From the NCBI GenBank assembly GCA_036346225.1, contig JARFIW010001491.1, positions 5,208,001 to 5,272,000 on the forward strand: a stretch of 64,000 bases of DNA, written 5' to 3'. Every line of letters starts with the position of its first letter. Position 1 is the first letter of the stretch. Shown here piece after piece: positions 35,516-47,560 of this stretch. Source of the DNA: Platerodrilus igneus. Its lineage: Eukaryota > Arthropoda > Insecta > Coleoptera > Lycidae. Made by a program: the position numbers and the translations under genes. The notes under the pieces were generated by a model, which was not told the origin of the DNA, did no database searches, and was given only the letters and a program-made list of their open reading frames with translations.

Positions 35516-36325
35516 GGAGAGCGTATCACTGTACGGCTGTGAAACCTGGACAGTAGGACAAGCAGACAAGACAAAGGTAGAAGCCTTTGAAATGTGGTGC
35601 TACAGCTGAAAATATCATAGACAGACCTAGTTAAAGACAAAGAGGTACTAAAAATGGTAGGGGAAGAAAGAAATATGTGGAAAACGGTAAACAATATGAG
35701 AGATAGGGAATCTGTAGGCTAGCTCAGAATAGAAATCAATCGAAGTACGCATCTAACCAGTCCCAAGATGGATAAACTAATGACGAAAAATATTTAAACA
35801 TGATGATTAGTATAAGCAACTACAAGTATTGGTTGGGTCATATTCTCGAATAATGTTAATTGTGTGAAAGGATTTTTTGGAAAACTATTAATTCGGCAAA
35901 TGTCTAAGTATTGGAGGATCTTGGCAGCGACAGGCTGCTTAACCCCCTTCACATTTGTTCCAGCCGAAGGTTCTACATTGACCAGAAAGCGAGTTTTTTT
36001 TACCTGGAAATTTTGAATTTTGCCGAACCCTTGCTATTCCAAGCAAGGTAGGGATCTTTAACGTGCGTGACAACACTCACACACGGGACCTCCATTTTAC
36101 CTCTCATACGAACGAGGGCGTATTTTTGCAGACCCTGTCGGGATTTGAACCTGGGACCTTGACCCACCTTTACATACCACTGAATCTCGGTGAAATAGAG
36201 CATATAATTAGAAAACAATAGAAGGGGAACCGAGCTGTAAATGGCTGTGTGGGAATTTCAGGGAACTGTATAGGCTAGCTCAGAATATAAATAAGTGGAG
36301 GTACGTGTCCAACCAATCTGCAATT
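35516..36325 (+). mobile_element. 5'-truncated RTE LINE fragment with SINE
   Basis: Plus-strand RTE 3' end (tacggctgtgaaacctggac, the YGCETW motif, near 35533) followed by 3' UTR, then a SINE, then a second block of the 3' end to about 36325 (gtgtccaacca). It matches 31650-32050 and 32180-32700 of copy 2. The left arm of the palindrome has no such insert at this place. Confidence 0.75.
35955..36161 (-). mobile_element. tRNA-derived SINE, copy 4, truncated head
   Basis: The body and B box (GGTTCAAATCCC, near 36140-36152) are present, but the A-box part of the tRNA-like head is missing. Imperfect direct repeats acccccttcacat (35942-35954) and acccacctttacat (36162-36175) flank it. Inserted in the RTE 3' tail. 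Confidence 0.8.
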
Positions 36326-37955
36326 GCGGCTGCCATGCCAACCTTGATTCCTGCAAAACGGCGTAGAAAATTTCTATCTAACTTTTGGAAATTTCATGTT
36401 TTTTACATAAACTGAGAACGGTTGGAGAAATTTTTGCATTTGGTAAACATAATTATTTGCTTATTTAAGTAGATTTCACCGATTGGTGCAATTGTTGTAT
36501 TTCTGACTAGTACCATTTTGATTGTTAACTTATAGCTTGAAAACAGGGCATAATATTAAAAGTTTCATTGAAAATTATGTTATTAATAATTGTTACATTG
36601 ATATCTAGCGCCCTTTTGGTTTTAGTCTATATATTTAGAACAGTTTGAGATAACTAAATTTAGTAAAGACATATTTAAGTATGGCGAATCAATCAGCGTA
36701 ACTGACATATTAATATCTAATACCTTTCTAGTTTTTAACTCATAATTTGAAAAACAGGTCTGATATTTCAATTTTAGCTAAATTTTTTGTTTTATTTGAG
36801 TATGACGCAACCGATTTGTGTAATTATCATATCTATAATTGAAGACCTTTGATCGATATACTACCCTAATCTCCGAAATTTATTTCAATATTTGATTAAG
36901 TAAAGAAAGTGCCTTTTGCTGAAGTTAAATATGTTTTTATAATTACTAATACGCTGTTTGATAACTGTGTATGTGGTAGCTCTTTGTGAATGCCTTCGAC
37001 GAAAGCTGGGTCCACGGTGCTTGCCACATAGTTCCAATTCAACATCTAAAGCCCAGTAAGTAAGGTAAGAAGTAAACATAATGCACTGTTACCATGCATT
37101 CAAATACCATGGCAAAAGTAAGCATCACGTAGTTTTTAAAAATACTAACATGATTGGCAAAATTAGGGTCTTAGAGCTGGTGGTCGACCATTCTTTATAC
37201 GATAGGTACCGCGATGTTGGAGTCTGGAATATACAGTATAAAGTGTTGCCTGATGGCTACAGAAAACTATCGGTCCTCGAGGCTTTAAAATGTACCGTCC
37301 GATCATGGTTTAATGTTTCATGTAACTTAGTTTATAGTAAGCACATACAAAGTACAATATATTCAATTTCATTGAAATCCCAATACAAGAAACATATGAG
37401 TATAATAAAGTGCGAACTTGATTTTACCTAATCCTATGGTAAATTTGATTTTAAACCAAATGGTGTTGCAGACAGCCAAGCTGCTTTCCTGGGCTGCTTC
37501 CTTGGATTGCTATTAATTGATTATGGTTGAAAATAGTGGGTTACCGTCCTGACTGGTTGCTGACGGTAAAACGATGTCGTGGGCTGTAAATGATTATATA
37601 ATAAATTCTTATTTATGATTTATATCGACTTATTTCTGTTGCCTACCCATTGATACCAGATAATTGGAACAATTATTCCTTAAAATTTATTAAACACCAT
37701 CAGGCAGACAAATTATATTCAACGCGTATGCCAATGCTTATGCTCGTTATCAACAGTTGTATCTCTAATATGAAAAGGGGGAATATTATTGCATGATAAA
37801 GGGAAAGTGAAATTAATTGGTTTATCTTTATGGGGATTTTTATAGTTGGTACAAAAATGATGAGGGTAGAACGTGGATGTAAAATTACATCTAAAAATGA
37901 ACGATTTTGTGCTCGTATGAATATTGCCTACCTACTCACAATAACTTTTTAATTT

Positions 37956-40546
37956 TTAAAATCTTGCGTGCAAAGTTAATACCACAGTACATAAAGTAAA
38001 TTTTATAACCAACAGTACTTGTTGCGTCCAAATGGGTTTTAATGCCCCTAATGGTTTTTAAAGCTCCCTAATATTAAACTCCCCAAATTAAGAACAACAA
38101 AGCTGTAAAAAGATCAAGTATGTTGGTTGCTACTTTCAGTTCAGCACCAAATTACTTGAATTTCAAACATTCTGGTATACACTCAAGTGTTCAAATTTTT
38201 TATTTCAAAACAAACAGTTATAGAAAGCAAGTTGATTATTGTCAACATCACGTTCAACACTAAGCTGCTTAAAGCTTTGCTTTTCATTACTTTGTTATGC
38301 ATAAATGCGTTTATGTGTGTGTATAAATTGACATAAATTTGGTTGGCTTGTATTGCATATGTATTACACCTGTGTTTAAAACGCTTCCTCTACTTATTTT
38401 CGATATTACTTAAACTTGCTTAATTAATGAAGATTATGAATTTACTAGATAATGTATTTTTTATTATTTAATTCAATTGTCAATGTGTGGTCATAGAAAA
38501 ACGTTATACCTTTTGTATAACACTTATCTGTATGTTAAGTTGCATATTCATTTTTAGTATAAATAGGTATTAACTTTTATACTATAATGTGCTCTAATAT
38601 TGTTGGTTGGTCGGGGTATTTATAGAGTGCGCCAGGAGAAACACAGGATAATGAATCCATTCTCTTTTGGTTTTCGGTTAGATAATTTTCTTAGACCAAT
38701 AGTTTCAAAATGTAGTCTTATCCGGTGTTGAAATCCTAAAGTTTTTTCTACTTGACTATCTCTCTAAGAGATATATTTCCTATTTTGTTTTAAAATATGT
38801 TATTCAAATATATTTGAATTGTTTAATAACAAACATTTTGTGGGACCACGGGCAATTTATTTTAATGTAAAACCGCATTGCGTATTTTTAAATTTAGTAC
38901 TTCCTTAACTTAAAAAGTTTTTATATAGAGAGTACTCCGCGTTTGCTACACATGGAACGCGTGATTTAATCGAAAATTGTGACTTGTTTCTTCACTGCTA
39001 TACTATTTATTAACTATAGATCCAGTATACCCTTACAAAATCAAAATACAGTTGTAAACCGATTTCAGGATATGTTTTGGGCGCTATCAAACGTTTCACA
39101 GACTGCGTGAAGGCATATTATATCATGGTGGATAACGCAATCTTGAAGAAGCAGACACTAATCTTTCTTAGTCACCGAAGGAGATGAATGCGGTTCTGAA
39201 AATAAGTAAAATTACTTCCTGTCGTATTGGTCATTTCAAATTTTTCCATTTAACGTCCAGCACGAACATAGATAAAAATTAAGAGATGCACGTTTCCAAT
39301 TTAGATTAGTAAAATCACTTATTATCTAGCTGTAGATTCTTTACCAAACTTAACGAAACTGTCACTCAAATCCGTTTCTCATTAACAGACAGCTTAAGAA
39401 TTCCAAAGAAATACCAACATTCTGTCTCTAAAACACCAAGGGGGGTAAGGAATTTAATATACCCACTTTAATCATAACAAGTTATCTCTTCAAAAATGCA
39501 ATTCTAAGAACTACACCCGAGAGGACGTATTTTTCCAAAAGAATGTTGGTTTTCATTGGCGAACATTCGATGTCATAATCATAAAAAGAAAAGATGTGCA
39601 TAAAAATTACTATAAGAAATAATTTTTAGGAACCGAAAGCGAATTTTAGAGTCACAATCCGACAGAGTTAAACAGGCATGTAAGCTTAAATTTTGGTGGC
39701 CGTGCAAGAAAGTTACTAGGTTTTTGATAATTATGTAATTAGACAAACGTTGTTTACATTCAGCGCAGAAAACTTCCTGAAGGACTTTCGCAGATTTAAC
39801 AATAAACCAGTACTTTTATGTATTAGTGAGTGAAGTATCACTACATATAACTTTGGACATTGCATAAGGCAAAGCGCGCGGGTTTGTAAAGCAGAATGCA
39901 ACAACAGCTCTCTTGAAATTGGTGTTTAGAACACGAGGAGGAATACACAACTGTAAGTCAATAAACCTATTTTATTTCTTTCCTGATTATATTGCTGACT
40001 TTACGCTTGATCAAAGAAGTAGAATTAGTACGTACCAATGTAGTTTAATATTTAGTTAAAAATATTGCTAGTATTTTTTAGTGCACTATCAGTAGGGTAC
40101 ATCTGCTAATGTAGATATCATTTTTATGTTATATGTGACTGTCGTTAATTTTATTAATTGTAAAAATAAAGTAGCTTGTTAAGTTGTTCAACAAAGTTGT
40201 CATTAATTACAATTTGTGGTAGAATATTCAAAATTTAAATTATTTCGTTGTAAAGGGGGCTTTTGTTCGATCGAAGCTACCGTTTCAGGTATAATTTTGC
40301 ATTAAGACTAATTGGTTAAATAATTTATGGACAAAGTTATTTGAAAGATTTAACGCGGATACTTAATGTTTTTAGGGATTAACTTGCGTAAAGGTATTTC
40401 AGTAATTATTTAGCAGTGTTCATAGTTCAATGTGAGTAGGAGTGTGATAAATATTAATAACTAGTATTGAGGTAACCATCCTTGGATACCAGTCCCTAAC
40501 CGACGGTCTGGCGCCCTATGAAATAAGACCAAAGAATGCAGGATTA
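37956..40546. other. Protease intron, AT-rich, no gene recognised
   Basis: No coding homology, repeats or splice-bounded open blocks that I could support on either strand. Confidence 0.5.
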
Positions 40547-43500
40547 GGGGAAAGTTGGGTAAAACGGGATGGTCTGGTAAAACAGGATACCCTGTTTTAT
40601 TTCAAAACATGCAGTACGATCTATCGGATATGACCGTAAATGATAACTCTCGGTACCTACCGATGGCCAGCAAGTCATCTACCAACTCTAGTTTCCCTCT
40701 AGACGGCGTAAGAGGTGGATGTGTCGAATTGTGAGGTTAAACTAAAATATTTAGCGTGCTTTCAAACGGTGATTTTATAGTTTACAGACAAAATTAATTG
40801 AAGGTGAGTAGATTTAGGGGATACTGTGTTTTTTTACTATAGTTATGTACAATAGGTTCTAGGAATTTGCTTTGTTTGTTATTAAAATATAGTCACATGT
40901 TTTAGCAATCCACAGTTGGGTAAAACCGGACACTGTGTGGTTGGGTAAAACGGTGTAACGTATTTTTTTTCTTGTTACACCAAGCCTAATAAATTAATAA
41001 TAAAACAGATAAATTTTAAAGCATTTAATTCGTAAATATTCAGCCAATAAAAATTAAAGTATAATGTTCATAATAACACATAGATTCTAGAAGATATATA
41101 TTCTGAGGCTTGTTACCAAGCGTTGTCCAGTTAATTATCAGCACTTTTGTTCCCAACGTCGAAGAGTGAAGTCGCTTTTGTAGACTAGAGATAAAGTCAA
41201 GATGTCCCGACTAAAACACGAGGCGTCTAATAGAGTCAGGAAGAAGAGCTTGAGTTGAGAACATGGAACGATAATATACATCATTTAAGACAGTTGGTAT
41301 AGATTAATACAATAAATTAAACTAATACTTTCACTTTAGTGCAATATCTTATGGACATATCTACAACAACAATTTTCAATGTTAAATTATAATAAATTTT
41401 CGTCGCAATAATTTAAAGCAGGCAGTTATGGTTTTGTTCTATCTATTTAATACGCCGTATAGAAATGGTTTATTATACAAAGAATCTTGGTACTTCAAAC
41501 TTACAGATGATTAATACGCTGAAAAATACAACAGCTGATGTCATGATTTTGCACCTGCAATTTATTTGGATACACGTGAGTGTTTGAAACTTTCCGTAAC
41601 TTTGAAAGTATAGTAAATTATTATGAGATTTCCTACGTTGATTATTCGAGTAACAAAAATATAAAGTAGTTTTTTAAAGTTAATAACACACCGAATAAAT
41701 ATCTAGTTTGTCAGTTATTTGTACACGCATTCAATGTGTTTTAAGATATTGAGAATGACACCTTATGTCAGATAAAAAAAAAAATAGTATAGATTCTGTT
41801 TCCTAATCTAGACGCCAGATGCAGTCTTGATTTAATTTTCACATTTTGGTTAAAAACAGTCAGTTCATGTAAAAGCTTTTTATTGGTGCTGAAATTCGCG
41901 TATATTTTTTGTGTAGATTACAGTTAAATTTGAGTAGTTGCATTTTATGATCGCTATTTTTCTGATGATCAATCTTTGTTGTAAATGGTCAAGGAAGCGC
42001 TTCAATGATTATAGTAAAAATAAATTCATGTGCTATGAACTAATAAATTATTACATGTTTGCATAAACTAAATTTTATAGAAATGATCAATTAATACATA
42101 TTTATTTTGAAGGTTAAACTTCACTAAAATTCTTTTTATAAAAAATTTATGACAAGATAGTAAATATATATATTGCAGTCATATGTATTTAATCAGATTT
42201 CTACATATAAATAGAATTCATTTTGTTTCCTTTGAAAGAAGTTTTATTATACAACATTTAAATTAGGAAAGAGAAACTAAAACAAATCCTCCTTAAGTAA
42301 AAAGACAGAGTAATGAAAATGAATCCCTTTAGTATTTCACAGATGTTTAAATTCATTTATTCTATTTTTGGCATATGCTTTTGAAGACACAAATAGTGTC
42401 CATGTGGTGTTTTGTTTGTTCACAGGTAAAGCTGAGACAACTGTTTGACATCTGGTGGTTGAGGTTTTGGTAAGTGTGTGATAAAGAGTGAAATTCAAAT
42501 TTTATGGCTATGATAGTGGTGTTAAGATAAGGTTTCCGCATTCCCTTATACAAACACAGTTAAATTTTGTTGGCACTTGTATTAAAAAATACGGTGGCGC
42601 CTATTAAAAATATTTTTGGTCGATTATCCACCCATGACCCATGCTCATGATCTACCCAGAGCTAACACTCTACTAGCCGTTTAACCCCTAAGAGTTTTCT
42701 TTGTCTAAAGCCGTTTTCCATCTGACATTACCCTGGGCTTGGAGTATAAAGAAGAAAATCTCGACCTAGTGATATCAGATTAAAAATAGAGAGTTTTAGT
42801 ATATAGCTGATAGTCACGAGGATAAAGGGTAATAAACTTACAAAAAGTTTTAATTACCCCCGTTTTTTATTACACTTACAACGGGAGGCATCCCGTTTTA
42901 CCCAACTACATCGTCAATGTTTTTTCAGGCTAGAATTCCAATGGGAAAGTATACAAGAACAACGCAAAGGCAGTCTTGGGATGAGAACAGTATGCGTCAG
43001 GCTGTTGAGGAGGTACTGGAGGGAAGAATGGGGTATCTCAAAGCTTCTAAAGAATATGGGGTTCCTCGTACAACCATTGAAGCAAGGGTGAAGAAAATTA
43101 AACAGGGTGTTCTTAACAGAGAGGATTCAGCAAAAAAAGGACTAGGACGTCATAAACCTGTTTTTAGTCCTGCTCAGGAAGAGGAATTAGTGGAATATAT
43201 TTTGTGTATGGAATCACGCCTGTTTGGTTTAACTCTCAATGCATTAAGGTGTTTGGCATTTGAATTAGCAGAACGCAACGGCTTGCCTAATAGATTTAAT
43301 AAGAGCAAGAAAAAGGCTGGTAAAGCATGGCTGTATGCTTTTCTCAATCGGCATCCGACTATTAAACTTCGATCTCCTGAGCCAACCTCACTAGCTAGGG
43401 CAATATGTTTCAATAGGCCTTCCGTAAACAAATTTTTCTCGCTGATTACTGAAACGATAGAGAAACACAAAATACCCCCTGAGCGTATTTATAACGTCGA

Positions 43501-45296
43501 TGAAACAGGGATTATGACAGTACCAAAAAAACGGTCTAAATGTTTATCATTGTGTGGATAGCGACAAGTTGGCTGCTTGTCTTCGGCTGAACGTGGAGTT
43601 CTGGTTACAGTGGAGATCTGCATGAGTGCTAGTGGTGCATTCATGCCACCGTTGTTCGTTTTCCCAAGAGCTAGGGCAAAGCCAGAACTGTTAGATGATG
43701 CTCCCCCTGGTAGTACAGCTCATTACCATCCTTCAGGGTGGATGCAAACGGAAATATTTTTTTGGTTAGATAAATTTATTGCTTTTTTCCAACCCTTCTA
43801 ATGAAAATCCAGTTCTTTTGCTTCTAGATGGCCATGCCACCCATACCAAGAATATAGAGCTAATTCATAGAGCTAGGGATAACGGTGTTGTGTTACTGTG
43901 CTTACCACCGCATACAACACACCGTCTACAACCAATAGACGTAAGTTTTATGTCACCAATCAGCTCATATTACAGTTCAGAGGTCCAGAGATGGATGCAA
44001 CAACATCCAGGCAGGCCTATTACTATTTCTCAAATAGGCAAACTTTTTGGAAATGCTTTTATGAAAGCCGCTAGCGTCCAAACCGCAGTTAGCGGATTTA
44101 GAAAAACGGGGATACATCCAGTAAATCCAGAGATCTTCCCAGACTGGATGTTTGAACCGGCCGAGACTACAAATAGGCCCACTCAAGGTGAAATAAATGA
44201 TAACCAGTGATCAGAACCTAGAAACTCTCCACCTAGAACACCATTGAGAACACCACCGAGGACACCACCAAGGACACCACCAAGAAGTTTACCGAGATCA
44301 CCACTGAGAAAACCACCAAGCACAACACCGATTCCTACAGAGCAGTTTTATGCAAATTCGACTCCTTCATGTTCCCATACCACGCAGAATTTTGTTATAA
44401 CGCCACAACAGGTTGTTCCAGTTCCTCATTGTAAACGAAAATTAAATCTAAATGATAGAAGAAGGGGTAAAACTGCAGTGTTAACATCGACACCATATAA
44501 AGAGGAACTAGAAGAATCAATTTCTAAAAGACTTTCTACAAAGAAGCCAAAATTAAACTTAGTAGATACTGAAAAAACAGCCCATATAGCCAAACTAAAT
44601 AAAAAAGGCAAAATAAATGACAATGGGATGACGACTAGAAAAGACGTAACAGTAAATAATGCAAATAAGAAAGACAGCAGCAGTGCAAAAGAAACGAGCG
44701 TGAGAGACAAAAACAAAATGATACCAAGGGTCAAAAAAATATAAAAAGATGGAAGTTGAGAGAAAGTGATGATTCAAGTTCAGAAGATGAATGCGAAGAA
44801 GCAGTTTGTATATTTTGTAGCGAACTTTATTCCAATTCTAAGGCAGAAGAAGGTTGGATAAGGTGTCAACATTGCGAAGGCTGGGCCCATGATGCTTGTG
44901 CGGGAGTGGGGGAAGACGAAGTTTTTACCTGTGACTTCTGTCAGTAACATATTTAAATTTTTTTTTTAACCTTTCCTTTTATATTATTAAGAATAATAAT
45001 AACTTTTCTTTATTTGCCATGTTGTGTCTTATTTGCTGGGGACTAAACGTTATGGAAACTATACAAGCTTAAGTATCCCGTTTTATCCGACTAGGTGGAT
45101 AAAACGGGATACTTGCTGCTTTTTTATTATGCATTTTTTTTTGTGGTGTGGTTCTGTTTTTTGCATAAAAAAATGGTATCAATCAAAAGCCAATTAATAA
45201 CTGAAACTGGAGCCAAAAAATAGTCCCCAGCATTGCTTTATTCAAGAAGTTATGAGACCTAGAACACTAAGTATCCCGTTTTACCCAACTTTCCCC
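40547..45296 (+). mobile_element. pogo-like DNA transposon, complete
   Basis: 4,750 bases flanked by TA (40545-40546 and 45297-45298). The terminal inverted repeats are perfect for 24 bases, starting ggggaaagttgggtaaaacg at the left and mirrored at the right up to 45296. The core of the repeat, like ttgggtaaaacgggat, also occurs inside at about 40915, 40940, 42890-42907, 45075-45091 and 45098-45110. The transposase region is 42941-44947. About 2.3 kb of non-coding sequence precedes it, ending in a ttttttcag acceptor (42919-42928), so a 5' intron is possible. Confidence 0.95.
42941..44947 (+). pseudogene. pogo-like transposase with PHD-type C-terminus, broken
   Basis: I take ATG 42941 (MGKYTRTTQRQSW) as start because the earlier ATG at 42917 overlaps a splice acceptor. 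The N-terminus is a pipsqueak-type helix-turn-helix (AVEEVLEGRMGYLKASKEYG, then RTTIEARV). The DDE domain has Asp in NVDETG, Asp in LLLDGHATH and Asp in LQPIDVSF. The tail has Arg-Thr-Pro-Pro repeats (44244-44300), a basic Lys-rich stretch, and a PHD-like zinc finger (CIFC, then CQHCEGWAHDAC, then CDFC) ending at TAA 44945. Breaks: in-frame TAG at 43559-43561, a frameshift near 43790 in a T run, TGA at 44208-44210, and a frameshift near 44735 in an A run. It would bind the terminal repeats and catalyse transposition. Confidence 0.9.
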
Positions 45297-46594
45297 TACA
45301 GGTAAGATATTTAAATCAGAATTGGTACATTAAATTAACGGTGGTATGCACTTTAGCCCTTGTAATTTATGATATTATTTGCATTAATCCCCATTGTAAA
45401 GAAAACTCACGACCTGCGCTAGCTAGGCGAGATTAAACTCTTAATTTTTGTTACAGACTTTTCTTCCTTTATTAACAGCATTAAATTCGTCGTACCAAAT
45501 CCGCCCGTAACAATTCTTTGCACTTCTAGTATTAAGTTAGGATCTAGTAATGTGGACAAAAAATTGCAGTAGTAGTTTTTGTAGTTGTCGTTTAAAAATG
45601 TAACGTGACAGCAGCTTTAAAATGAGCATTAAGCTTGTGTTCTTATTGAATTTCAAATAAAAAGAAGAAAATAATTCAGCAAATTACAGTCTGCTTAGAG
45701 TTTTTTTACATAGTTTTTTTGGTGCCTTCGACCGGATTAATGTAAAACTTGAAAAACTTGAAAACCACGACTGACTAGTGACATATAACGAATGTTGGTT
45801 TACCTTTGAATTCAATAGAAAAGTCTATATAAACTTTTCGCTTCTTCTGTTGATCTGATGACATTTTTATTAAAAGTGGTTTTGATAGTAGTAATTCATG
45901 CTAGGTTCAATCAAAGACGACTTGTAAACAGCATCCAGCAGTGACGAGTAAAGAAACTTAAAAACGAATTAACCAAGGTTGGAAATTTAAAGTTCTTCGA
46001 TGTCGATAAGTATCCACAAGCAGGTGCTCCAACAGTGTCTTAATATGTATCTTTTAGTCCGCAAAAACTCATTTTGGCACTGCTTCGAAGTAGTTCTAGA
46101 TACATCGAATTAACACTAATCTACTCCAACAAACGCTTCTTGTCCTGGACAACATTTCAAGGAATATTCTAGACGTGTCTAGTAATTTATTTCTGAGAAA
46201 GGTATCCACCATCTTCTAAAAAATTTTGAGAACATTCTTTTGCGGTTTATGGTAGTTTCACCATCGAATTTCATCACACGATCGTCACACTGCTGGCTAC
46301 TAACGGCGTGCTGCTAAGTAACTTCTTTAGTCAGAGGAGTAACTATCAAAGCAGCGTTAAAGTTGATTTCTTGTCAAAATTTATTAGAGTAATAATTAAT
46401 AAAAGAAAAATTGGTAGTACCGTATAATTTTTACCTATTTTCTAACGCATTAATGGCATTTTTATAAGCAGGTTTAAGCAAATGTGAAGAATATTGATAT
46501 TCGGATTAAAATTTAAGATAAATCTATGTATAAAAAAATAGTTTTATACTTTCTGTATGTTTGTAGTAGTTTGTTTTGTATTTTTTTTAATGCT
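45297..46594. other. Protease intron, no gene recognised
   Basis: AT-rich sequence between the pogo element and a hairpin. No supported coding or repeat feature. Confidence 0.5.
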
Positions 46595-46740
46595 CTTTGG
46601 GAATTAAACCACTGTTGTTAAAATCGTTTTTATTTACGTTTCGATTCATGACCTAGGATCAATACCAAAATAATTTTTGACAGCGATCGAAAGGTAAATA
46701 AAAACGATTTTAACAACTATGATTGGTATAATTCCCAAAG
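46595..46740. repeat. 146-base hairpin (MITE-like inverted repeat)
   Basis: ctttgggaatt at 46595 mirrors aattcccaaag ending at 46740. Further in, gttgttaaaatcg then tttttatttac mirrors gtaaataaaaacgattttaa, with arms of about 55 bases and a loop of about 35. The size suits a small fold-back or MITE. No coding potential. It lies 180 bases from the CLIP exon. Confidence 0.8.
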
Positions 46741-46919
46741 AAGATTAAGAAAAATAGTTTTATATTTGTATGACTTCCGAAGACCTAACATCACTAACAT
46801 ATAGCTCAGTCCACTAAAAGGGTTAGCAGGTGTGCCATACGGATCTGTTAATCTTTTATGAGCAGTTAGTCTGTATGTGTGTAAGTTTGGTTGTGTAAGT
46901 GTTAGTATAAATTACTTAC

Positions 46920-47108
46920 TGACATTGTTCACAAGTCCATGTTCTGGCGGCAGCGGAGTGGTTTCGTAATTATTTTCCGTGTCAATGCAGCATGCCCATA
47001 TCATTCCTCCTGAACACAGATCTAAAGGGTGACCTCCTCCAATTACACAACTTATACTTAAACCGCATTCATACTTTAAACCTTTATATCTGCATGATTG
47101 AGGAATCA
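46920..47108 (-). CDS. Serine protease CLIP-like domain exon
   Basis: 189 bases encode a six-cysteine domain: SCRYKGLKYECGLSISC, then HPLDLC and WACCID, followed by an acidic and Pro-rich tail. The spacing, ending in a CC pair, fits the CLIP or disulfide-knot domain that sits before the catalytic domain in insect CLIP proteases. The acceptor is ATCTTTTCAG before 47108 and the donor is A/GTAAGT after 46920. It starts in phase 2 and ends in phase 1, which fits the linker exon 21 kb away at 25948. Upstream exons with signal or membrane anchor were not found to the right and may lie outside the window. Confidence 0.87.
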
Positions 47109-47276
47109 CTGAAAAGATATACAAAAATTAAACAATATGTTGAATGCATGCGATATAGGTTTAGTAATATTATAGAATAAGTAGTACTTAGTAAGACCAT
47201 CCAAAACAAATTAATATAAAAAATCATTTGTAATATAGAATCTTTTAACGTATAATATTTTTATACGTAATTTATA

Positions 47277-47346
47277 GATGCTGAAGTATGAGACGTAGTT
47301 CACGGCAAAACCAAGATACAGGTTCAAGTCCTGTCCAAGACCGTAT
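47277..47346 (+). other. tRNA-like B-box sequence, possible old SINE head
   Basis: AGGTTCAAGTCCTG near 47320-47333 matches the pol III B box, and tgagacgtagttcacgg about 30 bases earlier is a poor A box. No body like that of the other SINEs follows. Confidence 0.2.
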
Positions 47347-47477
47347 ATTTTCCATCTTTCAATTACTAGCTCGATTTGAAATGATCGTTTGGGCTTTGCA
47401 TAAAAGTCTAAGTTATTATTTCATCTTATTCACTACAATACGATAGTATTTTTCAACTTACCTTGTGTAATTAACTA

Positions 47478-47480
<3 letters not shown>

Positions 47481-47556
<76 letters not shown>

Positions 47557-47560
47557 ATGA
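47481..47560. repeat. (TA)n microsatellite
   Basis: Almost pure TA repeat that directly adjoins the 3' end of the Penelope-like element. A similar tract adjoins the second Penelope copy at 54771-54832. Confidence 0.9.

Larger units (their letters stand above)
34893..37955. repeat. Right arm of giant imperfect palindrome (interrupted)
   Basis: Partner of 26195-34890, about 2.25 kb after taking out the RTE and SINE insert at 35516-36325. Around 37081-37431 an open frame is present, but its counterpart in the left arm is full of stops, so it is probably chance. Confidence 0.85.

Noticed and set aside
37081..37431. 116-codon plus-strand ORF in the right palindrome arm
   Set aside because: The homologous left-arm sequence (28440-28040, reverse) has many stops and indels, and no protein family is recognised.
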